Shown here: positions 20,965-30,820 of the stretch, one piece after another
Position numbering within the stretch: the stretch's first letter is position 1
Layout of the letters: every line of letters starts with the position of its first letter
Assembly (NCBI GenBank): GCA_016703765.1
Contig: JADJBL010000021.1
Span: forward strand, 21,603 to 85,602
Length of the DNA stretch: 64,000 bases
Direction: 5' to 3'
Source: Saprospirales bacterium
Lineage (GTDB): Bacteria; Bacteroidota; Bacteroidia; Chitinophagales; Saprospiraceae
The notes under the pieces: generated by a model
Told to the model about the DNA's origin: nothing
The model's database searches: none
Seen by the model: the letters and a program-made list of their open reading frames with translations, nothing else
Made by a program: the position numbers and the translations under genes

Positions 20965-21948
20965 ATGAAAGCAAGACTTATTCTTTCCGCATTGCTCCTG
21001 TCGTCTTTGGGCGCCCTCTCCAGCGCTCAAAGCGTATGCGATCAACTCCAGATCGTCGATATCCGCTATGACGCTTTTCGGGATAGCCTCCTGTTGGTAC
21101 ATGTGATCAATGGCAGTCCGGATATTTTTTCCTATCCCGGCTTCATTCTTTACAATGAGCAAGGCGATACGATTGCCAAGGAAACCCCCAATTTTTTCGG
21201 CATTGGGCAGGAGCAGGTTCACGCCCTTACCCTATATCCGGACTTTAGCGAGCTTACCGAGGTGACCGACGGGAGCCTGGAACTTTGGATCTTGTTTTTC
21301 GACACACTGGTCTGCACCTACGATATTTCGGAGCCGGTCTGCCCCGAAACGGACTGCAACGAGCTGGTGTTCAGCCTGGGCAACCTCGGGGGGGCTCTGA
21401 CCTTCGGGTTCTTCCATTATTCGGTGCTGGATTCTGCCGGCTCCGTCGTGGTCGAGGTGGATTTTACCCTGGAGGAGCAAGTCCAGGAATTTAGGGATAC
21501 GATCTGCCTGCCCAGCGGCGATTATACCCTCAAACTCAGCGCGGACGAGGGTTCGGTCGGCGGCCAGCCTTATTTCCAGCTCTACGAGTTGGCTTCCCAG
21601 TTCTGGGGCGCTCAGATCGCCGACTATTTCAACCATGCCAATCCGGAGATCGAGATCCCCTTCTCCCTCTACGACAATTGCAAGGAGACCATTAATGCGG
21701 TTGAATACCCGGCACAGGAAGGGGAGGTACAAATCATCTCCACCCCCGACGGCGTCCGGGCCATCGCACGAGAAAAACAGATCCTGGAAATGAGCTTGTA
21801 CGATCTGGCCGGCCGCTTGATGGCCCGCCGCTCCGGTCCCGCCACCGAGCTATTCATTCCGGCCGGCAATTTGAGCGGGATGTATTTGGTGAGGGTGTTA
21901 CTGGAGGATGGAGGATATACTTCGGAGCTCGCTTTTTTGGGTGACTAG
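20965..21948 (+). CDS. secreted protein with degenerate T9SS sorting domain
   Basis: 327 residues with signal peptide MKARLILSALLLSSLGALSSAQ, then about 230 residues of predicted beta structure. There are two similar halves, each starting near a Cys (SVCDQLQIVDIRYDAF and ETDCNELVFSLGNL). The C-terminal 70 residues resemble a type-A sorting domain (LEMSLYDLAGRLMARRSG, IPAGNLSGMYLVRVLL) but lack the usual FPNP opening. Family not recognised. The start codon directly follows the hairpin at 20920-20962, leaving no room for a leader outside the stem. If the transcript starts upstream, translation could depend on hairpin opening. Confidence 0.7.
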   Translation: MKARLILSALLLSSLGALSSAQSVCDQLQIVDIRYDAFRDSLLLVHVINGSPDIFSYPGFILYNEQGDTIAKETPNFFGIGQEQVHALTLYPDFSELTEVTDGSLELWILFFDTLVCTYDISEPVCPETDCNELVFSLGNLGGALTFGFFHYSVLDSAGSVVVEVDFTLEEQVQEFRDTICLPSGDYTLKLSADEGSVGGQPYFQLYELASQFWGAQIADYFNHANPEIEIPFSLYDNCKETINAVEYPAQEGEVQIISTPDGVRAIAREKQILEMSLYDLAGRLMARRSGPATELFIPAGNLSGMYLVRVLLEDGGYTSELAFLGD

Positions 21949-21953
21949 TGACT

Positions 21954-21986
21954 GGTGATTGGTGACTGGTATTTTCACCAATCACC
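21954..21986. repeat. hairpin of repeated GGTGA/TCACC words
   Basis: GGTGATTGGTGA (21954-21965) and TCACCAATCACC (21975-21986) are perfect complements with a 9-nt loop. Flanking further copies (GTGACT to the left, CAATCACTC to the right) extend a weaker stem. It lies between convergent genes and is a good candidate for a bidirectional terminator. Confidence 0.65.
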
Positions 21987-22006
21987 AATCACCAATCACT
22001 CAATCA

Positions 22007-22399
22007 TTAATGTCCATGATCATTGCACAACCCCATAATCTTGTGGAATACATCGTGCAATGCAGTCAGAGAAGTGGTGATCGCCGCGTCGGTACCGTCT
22101 TTCTTTACCAGCTTATTCAGTTTTTTGCTGTCTTTGGCCAGTTGCTTTACGGCCATGACGATCTCCTTGGAGTTGTACTCGGCCGGGATGCTCGATTTGG
22201 CTACGGCTTTGGCTTTTTCAGCCATTTCCCCGCTCCGCGAGCGGATGGGTTTGAAATCGCCTTCCTCCATCGGATGGAAAGTTTGAGACATGACCCCGTG
22301 GAAAGCCTTGAGTTCGGGCCAGTTGCCCTGAGCTTTGGCGTCTTGTGCGCTGAATAGGAAGCCTATGCATGCGGCTACTAAAATGATGGTTTGTTTCAT
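22007..22399 (-). CDS. small secreted helical protein, His-rich tail
   Basis: 130 residues with signal peptide MKQTIILVAACIGFLFSAQDAKAQ. The mature region is predicted as about four helices (ELKAFHGVMSQTFHPM, MAEKAKAVAKS, IVMAVKQLAKDSKKLNKLV, ALHDVFHKIMGLC), resembling a cytochrome c-prime-type bundle without a CxxCH site. Histidines occur in helix 1 and near the C-terminus, which ends CNDHGH, so metal binding is possible. No known family was assigned. It is a single gene, convergent with the gene ending at 21948. Confidence 0.65.
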   Translation of the reverse strand: MKQTIILVAACIGFLFSAQDAKAQGNWPELKAFHGVMSQTFHPMEEGDFKPIRSRSGEMAEKAKAVAKSSIPAEYNSKEIVMAVKQLAKDSKKLNKLVKKDGTDAAITTSLTALHDVFHKIMGLCNDHGH

Positions 22400-22451
22400 G
22401 GTAGAAATTGATTTAGTTTTTAGTTTTGAATTTTTAATTTTTAGTTGAAAT

Positions 22452-24917
22452 TCAATGACTTACAATCAGTTTGAGGATTTTGGTTTGTTTGCCGTCGCGG
22501 AGGCGGAGCAAATATACTCCGTTTGGATAGTTCGAAAGGTCGATGATCGGGTCGGTTTTCAGGTCTTTTTTCAGGATTAACTGACCCTTGGTTGAAAACC
22601 TCCGCAGCGGCCTCCTCTTATGGTTTCTCCCATGCACCCGGAATATTCCAGTTCCCGGGTTTGGATAGACAGACCATTGATTCTGAGCGTTCGGGGCATT
22701 CAGCCCGGAGCATAATTCGACGACAATTTCTTCCGTATCGGAGAAAGTGCAGCCGAATTCATCCTCGTAGCTGAGGGTGATGAGGTGCGTGCCCAGGCCC
22801 GCGATTTCGGGATCGAAGATTCCGCCTTCGACCCCCGGGCCCGAAAAGATGGCGTCGATCGGGTCTCCGCTGAGGGTCAGGGGGCCGTCGCCGATACAGA
22901 CGGTATCTTGCGGGATGCCGAGCGTGACCGTGGTGGGCGGAAAGACCAGCAGGGTGTAGGTAGTTGGCCCGCTGCTCCCGCAATCATTTTGGGCGATGAC
23001 GGAAATCGTGCCCCCCGTCGCGCTGCCGATATCGGCGGTGATGATAGTAGAGCCCTGTCCCGAAGCTATGATAGCCCCGGAGGGCAGCGTCCAGGTATAG
23101 GAGTTGGCTCCGGCCACCGGCTGGATGGCGTAGGTCACTCCGGTTTCCCCGCTGCACACGGCGCTGGGACCGGCAATTCCGGCCGGTGCGGGAGGCGCGG
23201 TGAGGAGGTTGATGGTCAGTATGGCGGCAGGTCCCAGTCCGCAGCTATCTTCCACTGCGGCGGTGATATTTCCCGAAAGGGCCCCGAAATCGACCGAAAT
23301 AGAGGTGCTGCCCTGCCCGGAATTGATGGTCGAACCGGACGGGACCGTCCATGAATAACCGATAGCGCCGGGCACGGGATCGATCGAAAAGCTTGCGCCC
23401 GTAGCGTTGATGCACCATTCATTTTCTCCGGAAATGGCGCCCGGAGCGCTGGGCGGCGGACAATCGCCGAACTCATAAGCCCCGATATCGGGCACGGCGC
23501 CGCGGTTGACGCCCAGATAGTCCAGAGTGATGTCCGCGATAGACGTGCCTTTGTTGTCGAGCGCCAGATTGGTGGGCTGGGGGAGGATGGCGGAAACGAA
23601 TTCCGGATCGAGGTCAAAGCTGTTCGCATCCTGCCCGCTGATCCCCTGCCAGTTGGAGAGGGTGGGGTAGAAAATTGGATTGACCAGGGTCCCTTTTTGT
23701 GCCGCGTTGCCCCCCGGCACGTGAAGGATGTTGTAGTTGCTGTTGAAGGCGGAAGATGGGGTGGAATTGGTCGCAAGGACCAGCCCCGATTTCATGCCGA
23801 TGCTGGGCTGGGAAATGCTGATGGTATTGTTTCGGAGAATGGAATTGGTGTTGGTCAGGCTTTCCGCGATCCCCGCCAGGTTGCCGGTCGTGCCGGCGGC
23901 TTTGTCGATGGAAATGGTGTTGAAATAAATCTCCGGCGCGGTGGCCCCGGTGCGGACTTCGATGCCGGTCACGTTGCCCGCTTCGAGGTTGATATTGGTG
24001 ATGACGTTGTTGTACACCCTGTGCCCAATCCCGTTGAAGAGGTAGATACCCCGGAAAGTCATGGTCCCGTTTGCCGTCTGCGACACCTGGATGTAGTTGT
24101 TGTAGATTCTTCCGTTGATAGTCGCCGCCTGGGCCAGCTGGATCGCATTCCAGGAGGTCACGTTGGCGGTGTTTTTGTCGATGAAATTATCGTGGATCAC
24201 CACCCCGTCCGTTTCGCGGATGTACACGGCGTTGGAGTGGGCGTTGAGAAACTGGTTGTGGGAAATGACGATGTTGCTGGCCAGGGGAGAAACCAGTCCG
24301 AATACCGATGCGCCATATCCACCGCCCTGGGCGGAGTTTTGGGTGATGAGGATGTTGTGGAAATCGCCCCCTTCCAGGATGCTGGTCTCCGAACCGGATA
24401 CGATATAGGCCCCGTAGAGGGTGCTGTTCGTCCCGCTGATATCCACCTCGCAATTGCTGATGGTGATATGGTTGCCCGTGTCAAAAACGTGGATAGCGTA
24501 AAAGCCGCCCGTGGAGGCCGGATCCCAGGCCACATGCAGGTTGTTGACGGTGAAATACTGGCAATTGGCCAGGCGTACCACGTGCCGGCTGGTAGAGCTC
24601 GTCACCGCGCTGATCGTCTCGCCGCTTCCTTCGAGCGTAATGGTCGCATCGGGGCCCGCGCCAGGGATATTGCTGAACACCACCTGTTCCTGATAAGGCC
24701 CCGAGCCCGGCTCTACCGTCGCGATCACGTGATCGGCAACGCCGTTGGTGTTGATGCTGGCGGCAAAGTCATTGAAGGATTGAAAATTGGCGCCGGCGGT
24801 GGGCAGGGCCGAGTCGATGGTGTAGGCGCCGCTCAGGGGCTGGGCCGTGAGCGATGCCACCCACGCTATGCAGCCCAGCTGCAGCAGGATCAGTCGAAGC
24901 GTAGATTTTGCTTTCAT
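22452..24917 (-). CDS. parallel beta-helix and PKD-like T9SS protein
   Basis: 821 residues. The signal peptide ends TAQPLSG and is followed by the common opening YTIDSALPTAGANFQSFNDF. Residues 60-470 are a right-handed beta-helix of the NosD/pectate-lyase shape, with many N-x-I and Y-N-N turns (ISNCEVDISG, VISHNQFLNAHSNAV, RIYNNYIQVSQT). Two PKD-like/Ig-like repeats follow (AISGENEWCINATGASFSI and GIAGPSAVCSGETGVTYAI), then a type-A T9SS domain (SVYPNPGTGIF ... YPNGVYLLRL). Within that domain about 30 bases (22595-22625) read better one frame away, as EEAAAEVF, before returning to frame. This suggests two compensating single-base indels. The protein probably binds or cleaves polysaccharide, but no catalytic residues were identified. 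Confidence 0.78.
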   Translation of the reverse strand: MKAKSTLRLILLQLGCIAWVASLTAQPLSGAYTIDSALPTAGANFQSFNDFAASINTNGVADHVIATVEPGSGPYQEQVVFSNIPGAGPDATITLEGSGETISAVTSSTSRHVVRLANCQYFTVNNLHVAWDPASTGGFYAIHVFDTGNHITISNCEVDISGTNSTLYGAYIVSGSETSILEGGDFHNILITQNSAQGGGYGASVFGLVSPLASNIVISHNQFLNAHSNAVYIRETDGVVIHDNFIDKNTANVTSWNAIQLAQAATINGRIYNNYIQVSQTANGTMTFRGIYLFNGIGHRVYNNVITNINLEAGNVTGIEVRTGATAPEIYFNTISIDKAAGTTGNLAGIAESLTNTNSILRNNTISISQPSIGMKSGLVLATNSTPSSAFNSNYNILHVPGGNAAQKGTLVNPIFYPTLSNWQGISGQDANSFDLDPEFVSAILPQPTNLALDNKGTSIADITLDYLGVNRGAVPDIGAYEFGDCPPPSAPGAISGENEWCINATGASFSIDPVPGAIGYSWTVPSGSTINSGQGSTSISVDFGALSGNITAAVEDSCGLGPAAILTINLLTAPPAPAGIAGPSAVCSGETGVTYAIQPVAGANSYTWTLPSGAIIASGQGSTIITADIGSATGGTISVIAQNDCGSSGPTTYTLLVFPPTTVTLGIPQDTVCIGDGPLTLSGDPIDAIFSGPGVEGGIFDPEIAGLGTHLITLSYEDEFGCTFSDTEEIVVELCSGLNAPNAQNQWSVYPNPGTGIFRVHGRNHKRRPLRRFSTKGQLILKKDLKTDPIIDLSNYPNGVYLLRLRDGKQTKILKLIVSH

Positions 24918-24940
24918 AAGGACATGAATTGGTAACCCCG

Positions 24941-24970
24941 CAAACTAAGAATTTATTGGGATTTTACCAA
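24941..24970 (-). promoter_or_regulatory. housekeeping-type promoter for the beta-helix gene
   Basis: On the minus strand, TTG (24970-24968) is followed after 19 nt by TTAGTTTG (24948-24941), one base from TAnnTTTG. The -7 box is 23 nt from the ATG at 24917. Spacing fits the Bacteroidota primary sigma factor. Confidence 0.5.
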
Positions 24971-24985
24971 TGACAAGACCAATCG

Positions 24986-25822
24986 TCATTGTTTGCGGAA
25001 GCGTTTGATCGCCTTGACGACAATAGGCGGCAGCAGGTCATTTGCCAGGTTGACGAGGTTGTTGAACACGGTCATCCGGGCGCTGTCCTGCCCCTTTCTC
25101 GCGGCAAAGGTAGTGGTGATTCGCTTGCGGTTGGCCTCGCTCACCTCGCTGGCCGGCCGGCCGTTGGTGTAGTAGTACAGGGCCAGGGATCGCCTGCTCC
25201 GTTCGGGCGGACAGGTCAGCGCATCGGGGTGGCCGTGCCAGGAGAAGTCGGTGGTGGAAAAGATCGCCATGCGGTTGAACAGCGGCGCGATGCGGACGGC
25301 GCATTTGCTCATATCCTTTTCCCAGAGCTCGAAATGGCCGCCATATTCCTCTTTCCAGTCCTCGTTCAGATACACCAGCACATTGACGCGCCGGTCGAGG
25401 TCCATCATTTTATGTTTGTGGAAATCGACGTGCACTTTGAGGAAGCCTCCGGGCTTGATCTGGTGGTACCCTCCGCCCTCGAAATAGGGGTCGGGGATGA
25501 GGGTTTCCTGTATGCCGGTCAGGTTTTGGAGAAATTCGAGGAAGGGCTGGGAGTTCAAAAAGTGCATGAGCTGGCGGCCGGTCGGCCCGAATTTATACTC
25601 GCCTTTCGAGGCGTATTTCGCTTCGTTCGGGTTGGTGTAGTGGACCTCGTCCTTACCGTTTTGGCCCAGCTCCGGAAACTCTGCCAGCACCTGCCGGAGG
25701 GCTGTCTCCTTGAAAAAATCGTCGAACCAGATGCTGGGAAAAGGCTGCGCGTCGCGGTATTGATCGTGTTTTTGTGCGCCGAGCGCCACGAGGGCTTCGG
25801 GGGAGATATCCAGGAATTGCAT
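24986..25822 (-). CDS. 2OG-Fe(II) oxygenase family protein
   Basis: 278 residues, cytoplasmic, of the prolyl-4-hydroxylase-like 2-oxoglutarate/Fe(II) dioxygenase fold. The iron ligands are visible as H131-x-D133 in KVHVDFHKH and a distal His at about 196 in FSWHGHPD. The 2-oxoglutarate-binding Arg is 14-15 residues later in RSRRSLALYYY. Other supporting blocks are GGYHQIKPGGFLKVHVD and VNVLVYLNEDW. Such enzymes hydroxylate proteins, lipids or small molecules, and the substrate here is unknown. Similar genes are often found in polysaccharide or surface-glycan loci, but the neighbours here are T9SS proteins. The frame is intact and it is divergent from the PKD giant at 25997. Confidence 0.88.
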   Translation of the reverse strand: MQFLDISPEALVALGAQKHDQYRDAQPFPSIWFDDFFKETALRQVLAEFPELGQNGKDEVHYTNPNEAKYASKGEYKFGPTGRQLMHFLNSQPFLEFLQNLTGIQETLIPDPYFEGGGYHQIKPGGFLKVHVDFHKHKMMDLDRRVNVLVYLNEDWKEEYGGHFELWEKDMSKCAVRIAPLFNRMAIFSTTDFSWHGHPDALTCPPERSRRSLALYYYTNGRPASEVSEANRKRITTTFAARKGQDSARMTVFNNLVNLANDLLPPIVVKAIKRFRKQ

Positions 25823-25996
25823 AGGCGGTTGCCGGGTATTGATTTGTGTGGGGGCGAAGGTACGAAATTGGGAAAAAGGTTATCGGGTTGTTGACCTTTT
25901 TCGCATTTGAGGATAGATATTGAACAAAGAGGTCGATTGCCCCGGATTAATTTGGGAAAATTTATATTTTGATGAACCAATGCAAAAATATTGAAT

Positions 25997-28900
25997 ATGC
26001 GCTTTCTACCCTTGCTTATTGCCCTATTGCTCTTTCAAGCGTTCGATGCACGGGCGCAGTTTGGCTGCGATGTCCAGGACGGGTGCGGAGACCTTCCCGT
26101 CTCGGGCGGTTTGCCCACCGGCAGCCCCACCTTTTTCTGCGAAGGAGAGACGGTTACGATCGTCAACTCCACCACCGCCTCCATGGTAGATACGACGATT
26201 ATTTGTTGGGGCGACGGAGATTGCGACACCTATCCCGGGCCGCCGACCACTATGACCCATTTTTACAATTTCCCCTTTGATACCTGCCTGATTAACGCTA
26301 CCCAGGCATTGCAATTGGCCATTACCATGACCGTCATAAACGTTTGCCCGGAAGGGGTTAGCCAAAACTGCATCATCACTTTTGTGAAGATCAAAGTGGA
26401 TCCGGTGGCGGACTTTATTTCACCGACCGATATTTGCGCCGGGGAGCCGGTATTGTTTATAAACACCACCTGCGTAAACGCAGACACCGCTACTTACGAA
26501 TGGTATGTCGACGGAGTTTTTGCCGGATTTGGCGTGGACTTCCCTTATACCTTCCCCTCCGAGGGGGAATATGACGTCACTTTGGTCGCAACCAATGAAT
26601 GTGGAGAGGATACGTATACCCAACAGGTGAATGTGCTCGACGTACCTGTGGCGGAGGCGGACTTCACGCTTGATCCGGCAACGGGTTGCGGCCCGCTGAC
26701 GGTTTACTTCGAAAACCTCTCGCAGGGAGATGAGATTTCGTGTTTTTGGTTTGGATTCCCTTCCAACATTACTTTTCTGGACACCACAAATGCCTTCCAC
26801 TGCGAACCGGTAGTTGTTTTTCCCGTCGAGGGGGAATACGATATCTCCCTGGTGGTCACAAACCCATGTGGAATGGATACCTTCACCCTCCATATCTCTG
26901 TATATGATGATCCGGTGGCGAGCCTCGCTCCTGTTCAGCCCGCTTGTGAAGAATTGTGTTTTATACCGGTGGCTACTATTACCGGGACTGATACCGCCTG
27001 GCAATGGACTTTCGCGAACGGAATCCCCGCAAGCTTCAACGGGCAGTTCCCACCTCAGGTCTGCTTCGGCCAATCCGGCGCGGTGACGCTGGTCGTTTCG
27101 GGCCCTTGTGGATCGGACACAGTCAGCCAAGCGGTTCAGATCCTAAACCAGGATATCGTTATTTCCTCCCCGTTTGATACGATTTGTAGCACTGCAGACC
27201 CTTTTATGTTGTCGGCCTCCCCGCCTCCTTCCGGGCAGAATATTTGGTCGAGCCCGACGCCAGGCCTGGTCACTCCGGCAGGCATGGTCGACCCGGCCAA
27301 TGGGGTAGAAGGCTGGAATACCCTGACCTACTCCATCACTTTTTCGGGTTGCCCGAAAAGCGATTCCATTCAAATCTATATTCTGGAAACACCTGAAGTG
27401 ATGGTGGGTGCTTCGGAGACCCTCTGTCTTAGCGCGGGAAATTACCAGCTGACCTTTTCGCCCGATGGAGGGATTTGGAGTGGAAGCGGGATCATTGACT
27501 CCCTGGCGGGTATTTTCAATACAAACCTTGCCAATGTCGGTCCGCACCTCCTTCAATACCAATACACCGATCCGGCCAACGGCTGCGTGACGACTATGGA
27601 AAAAACCATCACTGTTGTCCCAACGCCCTCAATAGCCGTGGCGGATACTTCCTACCCCTGCGCGACCTTGCAGGGTATCGCCCTTAACGTCCAGCTTAAT
27701 CCAGTCTTCAACCCCTTGCCTTTGCCGGGGCAGGTTTTCTGGAGCGGACCCGGCGTAAACTCCAATGGGATATTCAATTCGGGAGGGGTATCGGGCGCCT
27801 TCGACCTTTCGATCCAATTCACGATCCCGCCTGGCTGTGATACTACGGTGTTTTTTACCCTGGTCCTAAGCGACCTGACGCCTCCCGAAGCAGGGCCCGA
27901 TATCGAGGTTTGCCAAAATGAAAATACCTTGACTTTACAAGGCACATCTTTCGACCCAAACGCCGTATGGTCGGGGCCAGCCATAAACCCTTTAACCGGA
28001 GAAATTCAACTAAACAACCTCACTGCTCCGGGTTTGTACTCTTATAGTTTGATTCAATTTACAGGACAACCCTGCCAGAGCAGCGATGAGGTAACGGTTT
28101 TTGTCCACCCCCCGGGTGGCGTTACCGTGGAAAGCCCTGCTTATGTATGCGAAACCGAATCCCAGTTTGTTCTTCCTGTCCCAGGCCCGGGAACTCCTCC
28201 CGGCGCATGGACCGGCCCTTCGTTGGTGAACGGCAACGAAGTGAATATCCAGAATTTGACGCCCCCCGGCCCTTACGTCTATACCTACACCGCCCCCTCC
28301 CTGCCCGATGCCTGCAATTCCGATTCCGTGGAATTATTCATCGGGGAGCAGCCCGTTCCCGCATTCAGCAATCCTCCGATCGGTTGCCAAGGTGTCCCGG
28401 TTGCGTTCACTAACCTCAGCACCGGAGCGGATGAATACCTATGGGATTTCGGCGATGGGCTAACCAGTAACGCATTTCAACCGGCACATCCCTATTCTGA
28501 TACCGGCGATTATACCATTACGCTCGAAGCCTACTTCAACAACCCTTTGACCGGAGAAGCCCTTTGCACGGAAATAGCAGTCGGTACCATCCACATCATC
28601 GCCGCGCCGGAGGTGGCCTTCAGTACCGATGTGTCGGAAGGCTGCGGGCCGCTCGAAGTGACCATCACGAACCTAAGCAGCGGGGAAGGGCTGAACTATG
28701 AATGGTTCCTGGACGGGATTTTGTTCTCCACAGACCCGCAACCGGGAACGATCATCCTGCCCCCAGGCGTCGAGTTAGAAACCCACACCATCTCACTATC
28801 CGTCGGCAACCTCTGCGCTACGCTCGATGTTTCACAGGTCGTCACGGTGCAACCCCAGCCTATTGCCGCCTTCGGGGTGACCAATAACAACCCCTGCAGC

Positions 28901-30820
28901 GGCATGTTCATCCAGGCGAACAATACCAGTACGGGCAATGTAGGCGGCTCCGATTATTTCTGGTACCTCGACGATGTGCTGATTTCCACTGCGCTGAACC
29001 CCAACCCGCTCCAGTTCTTTACCGGGAGCTCGACCACCACGCATATCCTGAAACTCGTCGCGGAAAACGCCTGCGGCGTGGACACGACCGAAACGCTGAT
29101 CACCGTCTATCCCACCGACGTCATCGCGTTGTTCAATATGTCGGATACGGTGCTCTGCGTGGGAGAAACGCTTTCTCTGACCGGGTTCCCGACGCCGGGA
29201 GCAGGCTATAGCTGGCTGATACTTCCCGAAGGCAGTACTTATGGGACGATCGACGCGACCCATGTGTTTGGCTCTGCCGGTATGCACGAGATCATATTGT
29301 ACGCCGAGGGTTGCGGTTACGACTCCATGAAGATGGTAGTGACAGTGTTGCCACTTCCGGATGTAGATCTGAACTACGACCTCGCCAAGTGCGTGGACGT
29401 GCCCGTTGAATTCGAGGTGCTGACAGATGCCCCGAACCATATTTTATACTACGGCGACGGCGACTCCACCTTTGCCATCTTTAGCGGACATCCCTATGCC
29501 TCGGAAGGAACTTATGCCCTGACCCTGATAGCCAGCTCCGTGGCCGGATGCCAGAACACCTGGGCGGGCAGTGTCGATATTGTCGCCGGACCGGTGGCGG
29601 CGTTTACTCCTCCCGATCCGGAATGCGCGAACGTGCCGGTTACCTTTGTCAGCCAAAGTACCGGCGCGGCGGAGTGTTACTGGATTTTCGGCGATGGGAC
29701 AGACGCCAGCGGATGTACCGCCAATCATACCTTCCCGGGCACCGGCAGCTATACCGTGACCCTGATCGTCGATTCGCCCGAAGGGTGCAAGGATACGACC
29801 AGCCAGCTTTACTATGCGCTGGAGACGCCCGAGGCCTTTTTTACCTATACCATTCTCGAAGAATGCACGCCGGGACAGGTCGTTTTTGAAGATGGTTCTA
29901 CGCAAAGTTTCGGGATCCAATGGTCTTTCGGCGGTGGCCAGCCGAACGTGTCGGTAGAATACCCTGACGGCGATCAATATCAGGTTACCCTGCAGGCTTT
30001 CAACGGCGAGTGCACGGATAGCCACACCGAAACCTTTACCATCCTTCAAAGCCCCTCGATCGAACATGTGGTGACGCCCAACTGCACCGTGGCCGAAGGC
30101 AGCAACCTCCTCATCACGACCGCCGATGCGATGGATTGGGTTGCCGTTAGCGGAGAAAACTACAATGCTCCGGGGGACAACCACCCCAATTTGCCGGCTG
30201 GCGACTACCTCATTTCCGTCCAATCGACCAACGGCTGCACGGCGGAGGAAGAAGTCACCGTGCTGCCTCCACAGGAAATTTTCGCCCAGTTGGTGGAAGA
30301 CACCTTTTTCATCCTCCTCGGGCAAAGGGTAAACCTGAACCTCCAATACAACCTGGCCAATCTCCAGTTTCATTGGTCGCCCGAAACCTGGTTGAACGAC
30401 CCGTCCATTCCCGACCCTGAGGCGGCGCCCTTTGAAACGACCTCCTACGTGGTCTCCGTGTGGGATTCGCTGAACTGTTTCAAGTACGATACGGCCTACA
30501 TCCGGGTGCGCGAAGACCGGGATACGAGCATCTATTTGCCCAATGCCTTTACGCCCGACAATACCGGCTTCAACGACGTATTTATGGTCCGGAGCAACAA
30601 CCCCGGGATGTTTCAGGTAAAATCCTTCCTGATTTACGACCTGAACGGCGCCCTGGTCTTCGAGGCACGCGACTGCCAGGCGAACGTCCCTTCCTGCGGC
30701 TGGGACGGAAACTTTAAGGGGAAGCCGGCCCAGCAAGCCGTTTACCGATGGCAATACGAGCTGGAGTTTGTAGATGGGGTGGTGGTGAGCCACGAAGGAT
30801 TGGTACAATTAATTCGATGA
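25997..30820 (+). CDS. giant PKD-domain surface protein with type-B T9SS domain
   Basis: 1607 residues from the ATG at 25997 (MRFLPLLIALLLFQAFDARAQ); an earlier in-frame TTG is unlikely. About ten PKD or PKD-like modules run along the protein, recognisable by the G-x-Y-x-V/I-x-L strand and dissected W/Y-x-F/Y-G-D-G turns (WGDGDCD, YLWDFGDG, HILYYGDGDS, YWIFGDGT). Ig-like segments lie between. The C-terminal 95 residues are the gliding-motility-associated (type-B) T9SS domain: YLPNAFTPDNTGFNDVF, FLIYDLNGALVFE, WDGNFKGKPAQQAVYRWQY. The stop codon overlaps the start of a PorP/SprF gene in ATGA. Known biology says type-B cargo such as SprB needs its SprF partner, so this pair should form a dedicated cargo/partner unit. 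A GTTGACCTTTTT motif lies 107 nt upstream. Confidence 0.9.
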   Translation: MRFLPLLIALLLFQAFDARAQFGCDVQDGCGDLPVSGGLPTGSPTFFCEGETVTIVNSTTASMVDTTIICWGDGDCDTYPGPPTTMTHFYNFPFDTCLINATQALQLAITMTVINVCPEGVSQNCIITFVKIKVDPVADFISPTDICAGEPVLFINTTCVNADTATYEWYVDGVFAGFGVDFPYTFPSEGEYDVTLVATNECGEDTYTQQVNVLDVPVAEADFTLDPATGCGPLTVYFENLSQGDEISCFWFGFPSNITFLDTTNAFHCEPVVVFPVEGEYDISLVVTNPCGMDTFTLHISVYDDPVASLAPVQPACEELCFIPVATITGTDTAWQWTFANGIPASFNGQFPPQVCFGQSGAVTLVVSGPCGSDTVSQAVQILNQDIVISSPFDTICSTADPFMLSASPPPSGQNIWSSPTPGLVTPAGMVDPANGVEGWNTLTYSITFSGCPKSDSIQIYILETPEVMVGASETLCLSAGNYQLTFSPDGGIWSGSGIIDSLAGIFNTNLANVGPHLLQYQYTDPANGCVTTMEKTITVVPTPSIAVADTSYPCATLQGIALNVQLNPVFNPLPLPGQVFWSGPGVNSNGIFNSGGVSGAFDLSIQFTIPPGCDTTVFFTLVLSDLTPPEAGPDIEVCQNENTLTLQGTSFDPNAVWSGPAINPLTGEIQLNNLTAPGLYSYSLIQFTGQPCQSSDEVTVFVHPPGGVTVESPAYVCETESQFVLPVPGPGTPPGAWTGPSLVNGNEVNIQNLTPPGPYVYTYTAPSLPDACNSDSVELFIGEQPVPAFSNPPIGCQGVPVAFTNLSTGADEYLWDFGDGLTSNAFQPAHPYSDTGDYTITLEAYFNNPLTGEALCTEIAVGTIHIIAAPEVAFSTDVSEGCGPLEVTITNLSSGEGLNYEWFLDGILFSTDPQPGTIILPPGVELETHTISLSVGNLCATLDVSQVVTVQPQPIAAFGVTNNNPCSGMFIQANNTSTGNVGGSDYFWYLDDVLISTALNPNPLQFFTGSSTTTHILKLVAENACGVDTTETLITVYPTDVIALFNMSDTVLCVGETLSLTGFPTPGAGYSWLILPEGSTYGTIDATHVFGSAGMHEIILYAEGCGYDSMKMVVTVLPLPDVDLNYDLAKCVDVPVEFEVLTDAPNHILYYGDGDSTFAIFSGHPYASEGTYALTLIASSVAGCQNTWAGSVDIVAGPVAAFTPPDPECANVPVTFVSQSTGAAECYWIFGDGTDASGCTANHTFPGTGSYTVTLIVDSPEGCKDTTSQLYYALETPEAFFTYTILEECTPGQVVFEDGSTQSFGIQWSFGGGQPNVSVEYPDGDQYQVTLQAFNGECTDSHTETFTILQSPSIEHVVTPNCTVAEGSNLLITTADAMDWVAVSGENYNAPGDNHPNLPAGDYLISVQSTNGCTAEEEVTVLPPQEIFAQLVEDTFFILLGQRVNLNLQYNLANLQFHWSPETWLNDPSIPDPEAAPFETTSYVVSVWDSLNCFKYDTAYIRVREDRDTSIYLPNAFTPDNTGFNDVFMVRSNNPGMFQVKSFLIYDLNGALVFEARDCQANVPSCGWDGNFKGKPAQQAVYRWQYELEFVDGVVVSHEGLVQLIR

